A stretch of DNA of 33,589 nucleotides from Bryobacterales bacterium (GTDB lineage Bacteria; Acidobacteriota; Terriglobia; Bryobacterales; UBA6623), in contig JAJDWM010000603.1 of the NCBI GenBank assembly GCA_022825595.1, positions 1 to 33,589 on the forward strand, written 5' to 3'. Below the pieces are notes generated by a model that saw only the letters and a program-made list of their open reading frames with translations, did not search any database and was not told where the DNA came from. A program made the translations under genes and the position numbers. How positions within the stretch are numbered: position 1 is the stretch's first letter; each line of letters starts with the position of its first letter. Positions 25,601 to 33,329 of this stretch are shown here, one piece after another.

Positions 25601-25922
25601 CGTTGAGAACGTTCCGGACCGATCCGAGCACGACGGCACCCCGCGCGCGGAGGGCTTCGATCACAGGCTCCTGCGTCCCGCCGACGGCCCTCTCCATGAC
25701 TATGAAGCTCGTCTTCGCGACGCGGGCCGGTCCCCGGCGCGCCAACTTCCCAGAGCGCTGACTGCTGAGGCGCTGACCCGTTGCGGGTGCGTCGAGCAAT
25801 ACAGTGTATTGGCCCGCACCATCGTCGGACGGCACACGCAGGGGCGCCTGGCCGAACAGCGGCACGGCGAGAGCGGCGATGAGCCACAGGTGCCGCAAGA
25901 GGTGAGCCAACGTGCTTGCCAT
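22626..25922 (-). CDS. S8 subtilisin-like protease with PA insert and Solibacter-type C-terminal domain
   Basis: A secreted serine protease of 1098 residues from the ATG at 25920-25922, which has GAGGAG just upstream; the longer open frame to 25982 lacks this and delays the signal peptide. Catalytic triad: Asp172 (AVIDSGLDFLHP), His239 (DFSGHGTAVA), Ser585 (VTGTSAAAPAVAG), with oxyanion Asn354 (AAGNDG). A propeptide (inhibitor I9-like) fills ~30-140, and a protease-associated (PA) domain is inserted at about 430-520. After the catalytic domain come beta-rich, Ig-like segments (~680-860), one resembling a Big-type domain, and a C-terminal ~230 residues with 'IYNSATLLDARPLAPGSLAT', 'YVGPEEVGVQIPWELAG' and 'GQPASAGDTILLQLTGTGPF', the marks of the TIGR03437 Solibacter C-terminal domain. 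It probably degrades external proteins or matures surface proteins. Confidence 0.93.
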   Translation of the reverse strand: MASTLAHLLRHLWLIAALAVPLFGQAPLRVPSDDGAGQYTVLLDAPATGQRLSSQRSGKLARRGPARVAKTSFIVMERAVGGTQEPVIEALRARGAVVLGSVRNVLNAVFVRADEQQAESFLGIPGVKRVVASREVALGLIGVEEAVRLMEARSQAAEVGATGEGISIAVIDSGLDFLHPAFSDDSLAPLAGFPKGRPADIALANSKVVAIRTYQHLQNTRAPATSSPDDSSAWDFSGHGTAVAMIAAGGRVESPAGPVSGIAPKAYLGIYKVSGTPGLVPAASSQAVIAAIDDAVVDGMDILNLSLGHVADSPWNASGRGCGQPPDVLCDPLAAAAQSAVVDFGRVVVAAAGNDGRIAGGLQPARATVSTPAVAPDVIAVAATANPVRLHESVRIARRTLPALSGSGPGLDDSLRAPARLAASLGDAQACASFEGAELDGAILVARRGGCWFADKAENAAAAGAAGLVVYDDQPMQDLVEMSALRDTDIPAYFVSAESGAVIEALVQEAGAEGEVLLAMDPTPLRSARPWRSPAAFSSRGPSPGLNLKPDIAAPGLDVYTAGAFQYERIGGFNPSEFRRVTGTSAAAPAVAGAAALVWQRHPALTSREVASALINTASAEIVEDGEPARAAAVGAGLLDVAAALEPIATVEPATVGFGMLSGRTLPVWQEIYVTNRAPVARSYELEVVPRDNDRRAAVTLEGRSRIVLWLEPDQYRAIRVSLEGLRPLPGSYEGHVAVRAVGELGEVRVPYLYLVGDNVPHTAFATGPGSTRAFQGEVSRRRVSARFVDRFGVGVADAPVEVRLPSGEVTVLSATGRTDRHGVAEAVVEFGPSRGPHEAVVVAGGVELPFTFYAERERPRIDGIYNSATLLDARPLAPGSLATIFGGAFSEFWGEAPAAPLPVTLKALSVSFDFPEAGISEPGRVFYVGPEEVGVQIPWELAGLNFAYVKVRLTDRFGDQSWSEPVVLELADISPELYSVPDGAGWTSAWHADGSPVTTGQPASAGDTILLQLTGTGPFAEPLASGDAFEESVELANDVAVSIDGLPATVTFDGSFPGVTGLTFVEATVPSGVRPGIADVVVSIGGIPTEPGTVPVR

Positions 25923-25994
25923 GCGTCTCCTCAATCCGACGTGCCCCTGAGAGGTACGGTTGCACGTCGGGCCTGCGGCCAAGACGGGCGTACC

Positions 25995-26000
25995 TACAAT
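25995..26000 (+). promoter_or_regulatory. -10 element, probable leaderless start
   Basis: TACAAT (five of six matches to TATAAT) ends 8 bases before the GTG start of the next gene, so transcription would begin at or within two bases of the start codon. No ribosome binding site is present. No good -35 is visible at 16-18 bases. The site lies in the 86-base gap between divergent genes. Confidence 0.4.
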
Positions 26001-26008
26001 GAGTCCCA

Positions 26009-27469
26009 GTGCCTAGCACTCGCGCCGTCGTGTTCCTCAGCGCGCTGCTCCCGCTCGCGGCGAGCGCGCGCGCACAGGCCGACTTCCGCGTCTACGAAGA
26101 CCATCCGAGGCTCTTCCTAGAGCCCGAGCGCCTGGTCAGGCTGCGCCGGGACGTCGACCGCCAGTCGCTGCGCTGGCGGGCGCTGCGTGACCTGATCGGG
26201 ACCGGAGCGGACTTTGAAGAGCAACCGCTCGTCGATGCACTGCTGTACCAGACCGAGAGAGACGCACGGGCCGGGCGCCGCGCCGTCCAGTGGTGCTTGG
26301 CCAGCGCGCCGGACGGCGTGGCAAGCTCTGCGGAACTGCGAATGCTCGCGCTGGCGTATGACTGGTGCCACGACCTCTTCGATCCAGCCGACAAGTCTGC
26401 GGTGGGCGGTGCAATGGCCTCGGCGATCGAAGACGTCGTGCCCCGGGCGAACCTTGGGCCGGGCCTGATCCGCGCCGCAATCCTGGGCTCGATCGCGCTG
26501 GCGGGAGATTGGGACGGTTCTGAAGCCGCGCTCGGGGCGCTTCTCGAGACCCACTGGGAGGCAGATGTCCGGCCGGGCCTGGAAGACGGTCGATTGGCAG
26601 ACGACGCCGGCGCCATGATCGCCGCACTCGAGGCCGGCTTGGCCGTGCGGCACAACCTGGACCGCGACCTTCTCAAGTCGGGGTTTGCCGCGCTGCGCGC
26701 GCTAGCGCGATGCCGACTGCTGAGCTACTACCCCGCGGACATCGAGACCGCCGAAGGGCGGATGCGGCGCCCTTCCCGCTTCGGGCCGGACGAGGCCGCG
26801 GCACGGTTGCAGGCCCCCCTGGACCGGATCGTGGAGATGCTGATCGTGGCGTACGAGGCAAACCTGCGGGAATTCCAGTTCGTGCAGGGCTGGATCCGGG
26901 ATGAGGCTTACCTGCCGCGCTCGACCCTGCTGGCGCCCTACGAGTTCCTTTGGGTGAACCCCTACCTCCCCGGGCTGACGGCAGAGTCCTCGCCCCTAAT
27001 CGCACACGACGCCGTCCGGGGCCGTCTCTTCGGCCGTTCGACGTGGGGATGGCCGACGACGTGGATCGGATACTTTGGCGGACGCTTGGAGATTCTGGCC
27101 GGAGGGGAGCTCGCGGCTACAGAGAGCATGGGCGGGCTCCCGCCGGTCTTCTTCGAAGAGGCGGTGATCGTCCCCATCCGGCCACCCGGGAGGGTCGTCC
27201 TGTCTTGGGAACCGAGCCGCGAGAAGGCCCCCGAGAGCGTGACCGTGTACCTGATCGGGCTAATGGCGGGGGAGACCTACGGCTTGAGGATCGCCGGGCG
27301 CGAGCCGCGCCTGATCCAGGCGGGTCCGGGCGGGATCGCGATCGTCCGCAGCGATCCGGGCGTGCCAAAGCGCGACCGAATTGACTTCAGGCGCAAGGTT
27401 CGCTTGGAGCTCCACCCCACCCTGAAGCCCACTAGGCCGGGCCGGCCGCCGCCCTCACTTGCGCGCTGA
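26009..27469 (+). CDS. Secreted heparinase/alginate-lyase-like helical-toroid protein
   Basis: A protein of 486 residues from a GTG at 26009 that gives a clear signal peptide (VVFLSALLPLAASARAQA). The first mature segment, 'VYEDHPRLFLEPERLVRLRR', is typical of the N-terminal alpha/alpha-toroid domain of heparinase II/III and related polysaccharide lyases. Helical sequence continues to ~320, with 'MLALAYDWCHDLFDP' in the usual place, and the rest is beta-rich. The whole protein is shorter than heparinase II/III enzymes (600-800 residues) and I do not see a confident catalytic Tyr/His set, so it may be a lyase of another family or a non-catalytic relative. It is divergent from the S8 protease. 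Its last 15 bases overlap the 3' end of the endonuclease III gene on the other strand. With the sulfatase at 31.8-33.3 kb it points to use of sulfated polysaccharides. Confidence 0.65.
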   Translation: MPSTRAVVFLSALLPLAASARAQADFRVYEDHPRLFLEPERLVRLRRDVDRQSLRWRALRDLIGTGADFEEQPLVDALLYQTERDARAGRRAVQWCLASAPDGVASSAELRMLALAYDWCHDLFDPADKSAVGGAMASAIEDVVPRANLGPGLIRAAILGSIALAGDWDGSEAALGALLETHWEADVRPGLEDGRLADDAGAMIAALEAGLAVRHNLDRDLLKSGFAALRALARCRLLSYYPADIETAEGRMRRPSRFGPDEAAARLQAPLDRIVEMLIVAYEANLREFQFVQGWIRDEAYLPRSTLLAPYEFLWVNPYLPGLTAESSPLIAHDAVRGRLFGRSTWGWPTTWIGYFGGRLEILAGGELAATESMGGLPPVFFEEAVIVPIRPPGRVVLSWEPSREKAPESVTVYLIGLMAGETYGLRIAGREPRLIQAGPGGIAIVRSDPGVPKRDRIDFRRKVRLELHPTLKPTRPGRPPPSLAR

Positions 27470-28168
27470 CGCCTTGCGCGACGCTGGCGGCGACGCCAGT
27501 TCCGCGGACGGGCAGAGGGCCGCGAGTCCGCAGTCGTCGCACAGCGGCCTGCGGGCCTTGCAGACCTGGCGGCCATGGTGGATCACCTGGTGCGAGAACA
27601 GCACCCAGCGCTTGCGGGGCAGAAGGTCCATCAGGCGGCGCTCTGTCTTCTTAGGATCCTCCTCGGCGGTCAGGCCAAGCCGGGTCGAGATGCGCTGGAC
27701 GTGGGTGTCGACAACAACGCCCGTGGCCTTGCCGAACCATGTGCCCGTGACCACATTTGCGGTCTTGCGAGCGACTCCCCGCAGCTTCACCAGATCGTCG
27801 ATGCCGGACGGCACTTGGCCCCCGTGCTCGGAAACGATCCTTTGGGCGGAGCCCTTGATGGCCTTGGCCTTGTTGCGGAAAAACCCCGTCGTGCGGATCA
27901 GGTCCTCGATGGCCTCGACCGGGGCGTCGGCCATCCGCTGCGGCGTGGGGAAGGCCGCAAAGAGCGCGGGGGTAACCTTATTCACCCGCACGTCCGTGCA
28001 TTGCGCCGAGAGAATCGTTGCCACCAGAAGCTCCCAGGCACTGCGGTGGTCGAGAGCGCATTCGGCGTCCGGGTAGTCACGGTCGAGGATTCGCAGGATC
28101 TTGCCTGTCCGGCGCTTGCGGGCCAAAGCGCTCTCACCGCTGCGGGAGTAACGGCGCATCGGGGCCAT
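27455..28168 (-). CDS. nth: Endonuclease III (base-excision repair DNA glycosylase/AP lyase)
   Basis: A protein of 237 residues. It removes oxidised pyrimidines from DNA and cuts the resulting abasic site. The helix-hairpin-helix with the catalytic lysine is 'LRGVARKTANVV' (129-140, Lys135), followed by the catalytic aspartate in 'VVVDTHVQRIS' (Asp154). The [4Fe-4S] cluster ligands are Cys203, Cys210, Cys213 and Cys219, with the family's C-x6-C-x2-C-x5-C spacing. 'LSAQCTDVRVNKV' (53-65) is the usual N-terminal motif. A second Met (residue 4) could also be the start. It lies 26 bases downstream of the glycerol-3-phosphate dehydrogenase gene on the same strand and is likely co-transcribed, although the two functions are unrelated. 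Its tail overlaps that of the heparinase-like gene by 15 bases. Confidence 0.96.
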   Translation of the reverse strand: MAPMRRYSRSGESALARKRRTGKILRILDRDYPDAECALDHRSAWELLVATILSAQCTDVRVNKVTPALFAAFPTPQRMADAPVEAIEDLIRTTGFFRNKAKAIKGSAQRIVSEHGGQVPSGIDDLVKLRGVARKTANVVTGTWFGKATGVVVDTHVQRISTRLGLTAEEDPKKTERRLMDLLPRKRWVLFSHQVIHHGRQVCKARRPLCDDCGLAALCPSAELASPPASRKASARK

Positions 28169-28194
28169 GGTAGCCGACGTCTCCGCAGGGCCTC

Positions 28195-29766
28195 TTACAC
28201 GCGCACCAATGTCCGGGCCAGTTCGGCCTCGAAGTCCGAGACGGCTGCAGCTATCTCATCCTCGTTCCACAGGAGCTGTTCCGCAGCGACTTCCGCAGCG
28301 GTGCGCGCCCATCCCGGCTCGTACCCGGCGGCGAAGGCCGCGCCTGTCCGGCGCAGCAGGATGTCGCCCAATGTCAGCGCGTGCTCCTCCCGCACGGCGC
28401 GGTGGACCTCGCCGCAGGCGACCTCGCACCCCGGCACCAAGGGGTCCGCGAAGCCCGGGGACGAGGAGAGGAACTGCTGCACTTGGGCGGCTCGAGGGCC
28501 GTAAACGGCAGACAGCCGTGCGGAAACAGCACCGTTCCCCAGCGGGGCGGACGCATCGCCCCTAACCGGCCGGACCACAGGCGTGAGCGCCCGCCCCAGC
28601 ACGGCCGCAACCCTCGTGAGCGTCCTGCGGGCGAACGACTGCGCCGTGGTCAGCTTCCCGCCGGCCATGGTCAGCAGCCCGGCGATCCCGTCCCTGCGCT
28701 GGTGGTTGACGATTGCGTCGCCCCTGGAGGCCTTGTTCAGGTCCGCGCCGCCTGTCTTCAGCACAGGGCGGGATCCTGAGTAGGCATACAGCACGCTGTC
28801 GCGGGTGACCCCGGCCTCCGGGAGCAGCGCGGCGGTCTCGTCGAGCAGGTACCGCACTTCCTCCTCGCCGGGCGTCGCGCGGTCCGGCCCGTCCTCGCTT
28901 CGCACCTCCGTCGTCCCGATCAGGTGAAGGCCCCGCCAAGGGACGATGAAGAACGGACGCCGGTCTGACCGGGCCTCGCGGTACACGGCGTGCGAGGGCG
29001 CAGCCTCTAGGCGGGGAACGACCACATGCGCACCGTTGATCAATGTGAGCAGCGGGCGCATCGGCTGCCGGCCGACTCGGGCCAGAACCTCGTCAGCCCA
29101 AGCCCCGGCCGCGTTCACCACGAGACTTGAGCGCACTTCGCCTTCCCCTCCGGCACCCTCGAACCGGAGCCCAATCACCCGAGACCGGCGGATCAGGAAG
29201 CCGTTTACGCAGGCGTGGTTCCGGATGTCAGCACCGGCGTCCTCCGCCTGCAGGGCCATCTCTAGGGCCAGGCGCTCGGGGTAAACGGCCTGGCAGTCAT
29301 GGTATTCGAAGCACGCCCTCAGTCCTTTCCGATCCAGCCCCGGAACGAGCCGTCCGCACTCTTCCACCGAAAGGCGGCGAGGGGGGGGCAGCTGCCCGCC
29401 GGCCCCCAGCAGGCGATAGAGCAGCAGTCCTGAGCCGACGTACCACGGCGGGCGCGAATCGGCGCCATAGACCGGCAGCAGGAAGGGCAGGGGCTGGACC
29501 TGCCCCGGGAACTCGCGCAGGAGTGAGGCCCGGTCGCGCAGCGAAGCCCGGACCAGGGACAAATCGAACCGCTCCAAGTAGCGGAGCCCTCCGTGGATCA
29601 GCCTAGTCGAGCGACTTGTCGTTCCGGCACCGAAGTCGCGACGCTCGAGCAGGAGCGTTCGCAGCCCGGCCCGTGCCGCCTCCCGGGCAAGAGCGCAGCC
29701 ATTGATGCCACCGCCGATGATGGCCAAGTCATAATGGCTGTCGGTGTTCAAGTCCCAATCTAGCAA
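28195..29766 (-). CDS. glpD: FAD-dependent glycerol-3-phosphate dehydrogenase
   Basis: A protein of 523 residues, the normal length. It oxidises sn-glycerol 3-phosphate to dihydroxyacetone phosphate at the inner face of the membrane, passing electrons to quinone. The FAD-binding dinucleotide fold starts with 'DLAIIGGGINGCALA' (13-27), followed by 'LLLERRDFGAGTTSRSTRLI' (38-57) and 'HGGLRYLE' (58-65), a signature of the family. The C-terminal DAO_C domain is present. The start codon is TTG at 29764-29766; no ATG or GTG fits better and no strong ribosome binding site is seen. It diverges from the pyrD gene across 58 bases. No glycerol kinase or facilitator gene is nearby. Confidence 0.95.
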   Translation of the reverse strand: MLDWDLNTDSHYDLAIIGGGINGCALAREAARAGLRTLLLERRDFGAGTTSRSTRLIHGGLRYLERFDLSLVRASLRDRASLLREFPGQVQPLPFLLPVYGADSRPPWYVGSGLLLYRLLGAGGQLPPPRRLSVEECGRLVPGLDRKGLRACFEYHDCQAVYPERLALEMALQAEDAGADIRNHACVNGFLIRRSRVIGLRFEGAGGEGEVRSSLVVNAAGAWADEVLARVGRQPMRPLLTLINGAHVVVPRLEAAPSHAVYREARSDRRPFFIVPWRGLHLIGTTEVRSEDGPDRATPGEEEVRYLLDETAALLPEAGVTRDSVLYAYSGSRPVLKTGGADLNKASRGDAIVNHQRRDGIAGLLTMAGGKLTTAQSFARRTLTRVAAVLGRALTPVVRPVRGDASAPLGNGAVSARLSAVYGPRAAQVQQFLSSSPGFADPLVPGCEVACGEVHRAVREEHALTLGDILLRRTGAAFAAGYEPGWARTAAEVAAEQLLWNEDEIAAAVSDFEAELARTLVRV

Positions 29767-29824
29767 TCCGAACGGAATCCCCAGAGGCGCAGCAACGAGA
29801 CCCTACGGCGCGCCAGTCTGAACC

Positions 29825-30745
29825 ATGGCGGACCTGCGCACCTCGATCTGCGGAGTCGAGCTGCGGAGTCCGGTGATCGCTGCCGGTGGGACCTTCGGGT
29901 ACGGTCTGGAATTCGGTGGGATCGCCGATGTTGGGTCCATCGGCGCCATCGTCACGAAGGGGCTCTCGCGTGAGCCGATGGCCGGGAATCCGGCGCCCCG
30001 GGTCACGGAGACCGCATCGGGAATGCTCAACGCCGTCGGCCTCCAAAACGTCGGCGTCCGAGCCTTTGTCAGAGAGAAGCTCCCTGCGCTGCGGCACGTC
30101 GGCACGCCGGTGATCGCCAACGTGTTCGGGTTCCGCGTAGAGGACTACGCCGAGGTCCTGCGCGTCCTGGAAGGGGCCGGGGGCCTGGCGATGTACGAGC
30201 TCAACGTTTCTTGTCCAAACACTCGCCATGGGGGCCTGGAGTTCGGGGCCGACGCGAGACAGCTGTCGAGGGCAGTCTCAGCCGCACGCGCGGCCGTGGA
30301 TCGGCGGCCGCTGCTGGTGAAGCTCTCCCCGAATGTCACCGACATCCGGGAGATGGCGCGCGCGGCGGTGGAGTCCGGCGCCGACGGGCTGAGCCTGATA
30401 AACACGCTCCGGGGCTTGGCGGTGGATGCGCGCGCGAGGAGGCCCGTCCTCGGCGCGGGCTCCGGCGGACTCTCCGGTCCCGCGATCAAGCCGGTGGCGC
30501 TGCACATGGTGCACCAGGTGACGCAGGCCACGTCCGTGCCCGTCATTGGCATGGGCGGGATCGCGACAGCCGAGGATGTGGTCGAGTTCCTGCTGTGCGG
30601 GGCAACCTGCGTGCAGGTAGGGACCGCCAGCTTCTGGGACCCTGCGCGGGTGGCGAACCTTCCGGGCGAACTTGGGTCCTACCTCGACGCACAGGGAACT
30701 GCGAGCGCGGCCGAGCTGAGGGGTACCCTCCTGAGCCCCGGCTGA
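29825..30745 (+). CDS. pyrD: Dihydroorotate dehydrogenase, class 1B catalytic subunit
   Basis: A protein of 306 residues with an FMN-binding TIM barrel. It oxidises dihydroorotate to orotate in pyrimidine synthesis. 'VIAAGGTFGYG' (17-27), Lys45 in 'IVTKGLS', 'NVFGF' and 'ELNVSCPN' (125-132) are present; Cys130 is the active-site base that marks class 1 enzymes, whereas class 2 has Ser. Phosphate-loop segments 'VIGMGGIAT' and 'CGATCVQVGTASF' close the barrel. The length and sequence fit class 1B (PyrDB), which normally works with the iron-sulfur/FAD subunit PyrK; no pyrK is next to it. The ATG at 29825 has no clear Shine-Dalgarno. The gene ends in a hairpin shared with the convergent deaminase gene. 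Confidence 0.95.
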   Translation: MADLRTSICGVELRSPVIAAGGTFGYGLEFGGIADVGSIGAIVTKGLSREPMAGNPAPRVTETASGMLNAVGLQNVGVRAFVREKLPALRHVGTPVIANVFGFRVEDYAEVLRVLEGAGGLAMYELNVSCPNTRHGGLEFGADARQLSRAVSAARAAVDRRPLLVKLSPNVTDIREMARAAVESGADGLSLINTLRGLAVDARARRPVLGAGSGGLSGPAIKPVALHMVHQVTQATSVPVIGMGGIATAEDVVEFLLCGATCVQVGTASFWDPARVANLPGELGSYLDAQGTASAAELRGTLLSPG

Positions 30746-30748
30746 ACT

Positions 30749-30773
30749 GGGGCGGCCACGACCGCCACGCCCC
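30749..30773. terminator. GC-rich hairpin between convergent genes, bidirectional terminator candidate
   Basis: GGGGCG (30749-30754) pairs with CGCCCC (30768-30773) to give six G-C pairs around a 13-base loop; alternatively GGCGG (30751-30755) pairs with CCGCC (30762-30766). It starts 3 bases after the pyrD stop, and its last base belongs to the stop codon of the deaminase gene on the other strand. No T-run follows on either side, so termination may need Rho. Confidence 0.5.
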
Positions 30774-31828
30774 TACAGAGCCGGGGCGGACGCGAAAGCA
30801 AACCGGGACGCGCCCCGGGCCAGCCCGTCGATCTCGGGCCACGAGAACCCCAGCTTGCGCAGCCCAGCCAGTTCCTCGGCCAGCGAGGTACTGAAAAAGG
30901 TCGGATCGTCCGTGTTGATCGACATCTGGACACCGGCTTCGAAGAGGCCCCGCGCCGGGTGTTCCGCCAGCGACCGGTACACCCCGGTGCGGACGTTGCT
31001 GGTCGGACAGATCTCAAGCGGTATGCCTCTCTCAGCCAGATGCCGCACGAGCGATGGATCCTCGATCGCGCGCACGCCATGGCCGATCCGCTCTACTCGC
31101 AACGTCCGCACGGCCTGCCAAACGCTTTCGGGCCCCGCGGCTTCCCCGGCATGGACCGTCGTGCGCAGTCCTGCTTCCCGCGCGATCTCGTATGCGCGGC
31201 TGAAGTGCCGGTTGGGGAATAGATGCTCCGCTCCGCCCAGCGTCACGCCCAACAGCGTCTGCGGACGCCGTGCGGCGACTTCCTCGAGGTGCGCCTCAGC
31301 CTTTGCGGGCCCGTAGCCGCGGACCGGATCGACGATCCAGCGGACCGTCGGGCCTCCCGGCGGATCCTCCGCCAGGACTTCGAGGATCTCCGTCAGCTGC
31401 AGCCCTTGCTCGATGTACTCGGGAATCGAGACCGTCACCTCCGCATACGTGATTCGCTGCTCGCCGAAGCCGGCGCGGACCCCTCCCACGAGTGCGCGGA
31501 AATCGTCGATGGTCCGCACGAAGTGCACCGTGAAAAGGTACGCTGCGAGGAACTGCTCGAAGTTCTGGTACTGGAACAGTCGGTCTAGGTCTGCTGCGGG
31601 ATCATCAGCCTCCAAGAGGTCCCGTATGCCGGGATGCTTCGAGAAGAGTCTCAGATGACCCGGCGGCGCGGCGTCCAGCACGGCCGCCGGAGGCCGACGC
31701 CGCAGCCGCGAGCGGAGGAATGACAACGGGATCGCGCCTCGGAGGTGCAGGTGCAGTTCGGTCTTGGGGAGCGCCTGCAGATCGGCCAAGGAAGCAACGG
31801 GCCGAGCCGCAGCCGCGCGCTCAGCCAC
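30773..31828 (-). CDS. Adenosine deaminase-family protein
   Basis: A zinc-dependent amidohydrolase of 351 residues. Metal and catalytic residues are present: His26 and His28 (ELHLHLRG), His226 and Glu229 (TVHAGE), His250 (ERIGHGVRA), Asp307-Asp308 (SINTDDP), plus 'EICPTSNVRTG' (272-282). Family members deaminate adenosine, adenine or 6-aminodeoxyfutalosine. Arg30 sits where classic adenosine deaminases have Asp and adenine deaminases have Glu (HLDG/HLEG), the residue that touches the ribose 5'-hydroxyl, so the substrate may differ. The GTG start (31826-31828) overlaps the end of the sulfatase gene by 8 bases, showing translational coupling. The exact substrate is left open. Confidence 0.9.
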   Translation of the reverse strand: MAERAAAARPVASLADLQALPKTELHLHLRGAIPLSFLRSRLRRRPPAAVLDAAPPGHLRLFSKHPGIRDLLEADDPAADLDRLFQYQNFEQFLAAYLFTVHFVRTIDDFRALVGGVRAGFGEQRITYAEVTVSIPEYIEQGLQLTEILEVLAEDPPGGPTVRWIVDPVRGYGPAKAEAHLEEVAARRPQTLLGVTLGGAEHLFPNRHFSRAYEIAREAGLRTTVHAGEAAGPESVWQAVRTLRVERIGHGVRAIEDPSLVRHLAERGIPLEICPTSNVRTGVYRSLAEHPARGLFEAGVQMSINTDDPTFFSTSLAEELAGLRKLGFSWPEIDGLARGASRFAFASAPAL

Positions 31829-33329
31829 GCTCGCCGTACTGCTCGCGGAGGCGCAACAGTTCCGCGCGCAGCTCTTCGACGAGCTGACCGTGACCCGGTT
31901 CCTCGTAGAGATTTCGGAGCTCGTGCGGATCCTCCTTCAAGTCGAACAACTCCCAATAGTCGCCCTCGCCGTAGAACTCGATCAGCTTGTAGCGGTCGGT
32001 CCGCAGGCCACGGTGCGGACCGACCCTGTGCGGTGTCCAGAATTGGAAGCTCGGATCGGTCATCTGCTCTCGGGCCATCTCCCGAAATGCCCAAGAGTTC
32101 TCGTAATAGCTGTAGAAGGTCGAAGTCCGCCAGTCGTCAGGCGGGGCGCCCTCGAGCAGCGGCCTAACGCTGCGGCCCTGCATGCCCTCCGGCACCCTGA
32201 CGCCCGCAAGATCGAGCAGGGTTGGCGCGATGTCCGTGTTCAGCACCGGCCGGCCCTCGACTTGGCCGGCGCGGCTCAGGCGAGGATAGCGAACGAGCAG
32301 GGGTATGCGGAGGGCCGGCTCATACATGAAGCGCTTGTCATACCAGCCGTGCTCCCCCAAGAAATACCCGTTGTCTGTGGTGTAGAGCACGACCGTGTCT
32401 TCCGCCAAGCCCGACGAGTCCAAGTAATCCAATACGTGTCCGAGATTCTCGTCCACACCGTGCACGGCGCGGTGGTGATCCTTCACAAAGCGCTGGAAGA
32501 TCCACTCGCGCCGCTGCGCGGGACCCAGGCCAGCCGGCAGATCCGGGTAGTCGCCCGCCAAACTGATCTCGAAGCGCATGTCCTCGGCCTCAGACGCCAC
32601 CTGACGGGTCGCGTAATCGTCGTTATAGCTCGGGGGCTTCGGCCAGTCGACGCCATCGTAGAGGCCGGCGTGCCGCGGCGCCGGCGTGAACGGCCTGTGA
32701 GGGGCCTTGTGCTGGTACAGCAGGCAGAACGGCTCGGGCCCAGCGGTTCGGAGAAAGTCCAGCGCAAAATCGGTGGTGATGTCCGTCGCGTACCCCGACT
32801 GCTTGACTGTCTCCCCGCCGATGATGAAGTCGGGGTCGAAGTAGACGCCCTGCCCCGGCAGCACCTTCCAGATGTCGAATCCCCTCGGCTGCTGGCGCAA
32901 GTGCCACTTCCCCACTAGGCCCGTGCGGTACCCCGCCTCCTGCAATAGCTGGGGAAAGGTTGGCAGGCTGGCGTCGATCTCTTCGATCGCGTCGGCCTTC
33001 TCGGAATTGCCGCGGATCCCGTGCACGTGCGAGTAGCATCCCGTCAACACGGTCGCCCGCCCCGGAGCGCAAAGCGAGTTGGTGCAGAGGGCGTTGGAGA
33101 ACCGCGTGCCCTCGGCGGCCAGCCGGTCCATGCTTGGCGTTTGCAGCAGCGGGTGGCCGGCACAGCCCATCTGGCCGTACTGCTGGTCGTCCGTCATGAC
33201 CAGAAGAATGTTCGGCCGCGGGCCGGATGGGCGACCGCAGCGGGTGAGGAATGCCGCGCCCGTCGCGGCGGCGGCCGACCGAAGTACGTCGCGGCGGCTG
33301 GGTCCACCGACCCCTGTCATTCCAGGCAT
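31821..33329 (-). CDS. Type I sulfatase, exported
   Basis: A protein of 502 residues from the ATG at 33327-33329, which has GGAGGAG 7 bases upstream and gives a twin-arginine signal (SRRDVLRSAAAATGAAFLT); the frame is open to 33506 but that part overlaps the preceding gene. The sulfatase core begins 'NILLVMTDDQQYGQMG' (Asp47-Asp48 bind calcium), followed by the formylglycine motif Cys87-Ala-Pro-Gly-Arg91 in 'NSLCAPGRATVLTG', so Cys87 must be converted by a maturase or formylglycine-generating enzyme not found here. Later metal and sulfate sites are 'GKWHL' and 'TTDNGYFLGEHGWYDK'. The overall layout resembles heparan N-sulfatase/iduronate sulfatase-like enzymes. It probably removes sulfate from polysaccharides outside the cytoplasm. 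It overlaps the genes on both sides, by 13 and 8 bases. Confidence 0.94.
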   Translation of the reverse strand: MPGMTGVGGPSRRDVLRSAAAATGAAFLTRCGRPSGPRPNILLVMTDDQQYGQMGCAGHPLLQTPSMDRLAAEGTRFSNALCTNSLCAPGRATVLTGCYSHVHGIRGNSEKADAIEEIDASLPTFPQLLQEAGYRTGLVGKWHLRQQPRGFDIWKVLPGQGVYFDPDFIIGGETVKQSGYATDITTDFALDFLRTAGPEPFCLLYQHKAPHRPFTPAPRHAGLYDGVDWPKPPSYNDDYATRQVASEAEDMRFEISLAGDYPDLPAGLGPAQRREWIFQRFVKDHHRAVHGVDENLGHVLDYLDSSGLAEDTVVLYTTDNGYFLGEHGWYDKRFMYEPALRIPLLVRYPRLSRAGQVEGRPVLNTDIAPTLLDLAGVRVPEGMQGRSVRPLLEGAPPDDWRTSTFYSYYENSWAFREMAREQMTDPSFQFWTPHRVGPHRGLRTDRYKLIEFYGEGDYWELFDLKEDPHELRNLYEEPGHGQLVEELRAELLRLREQYGERG

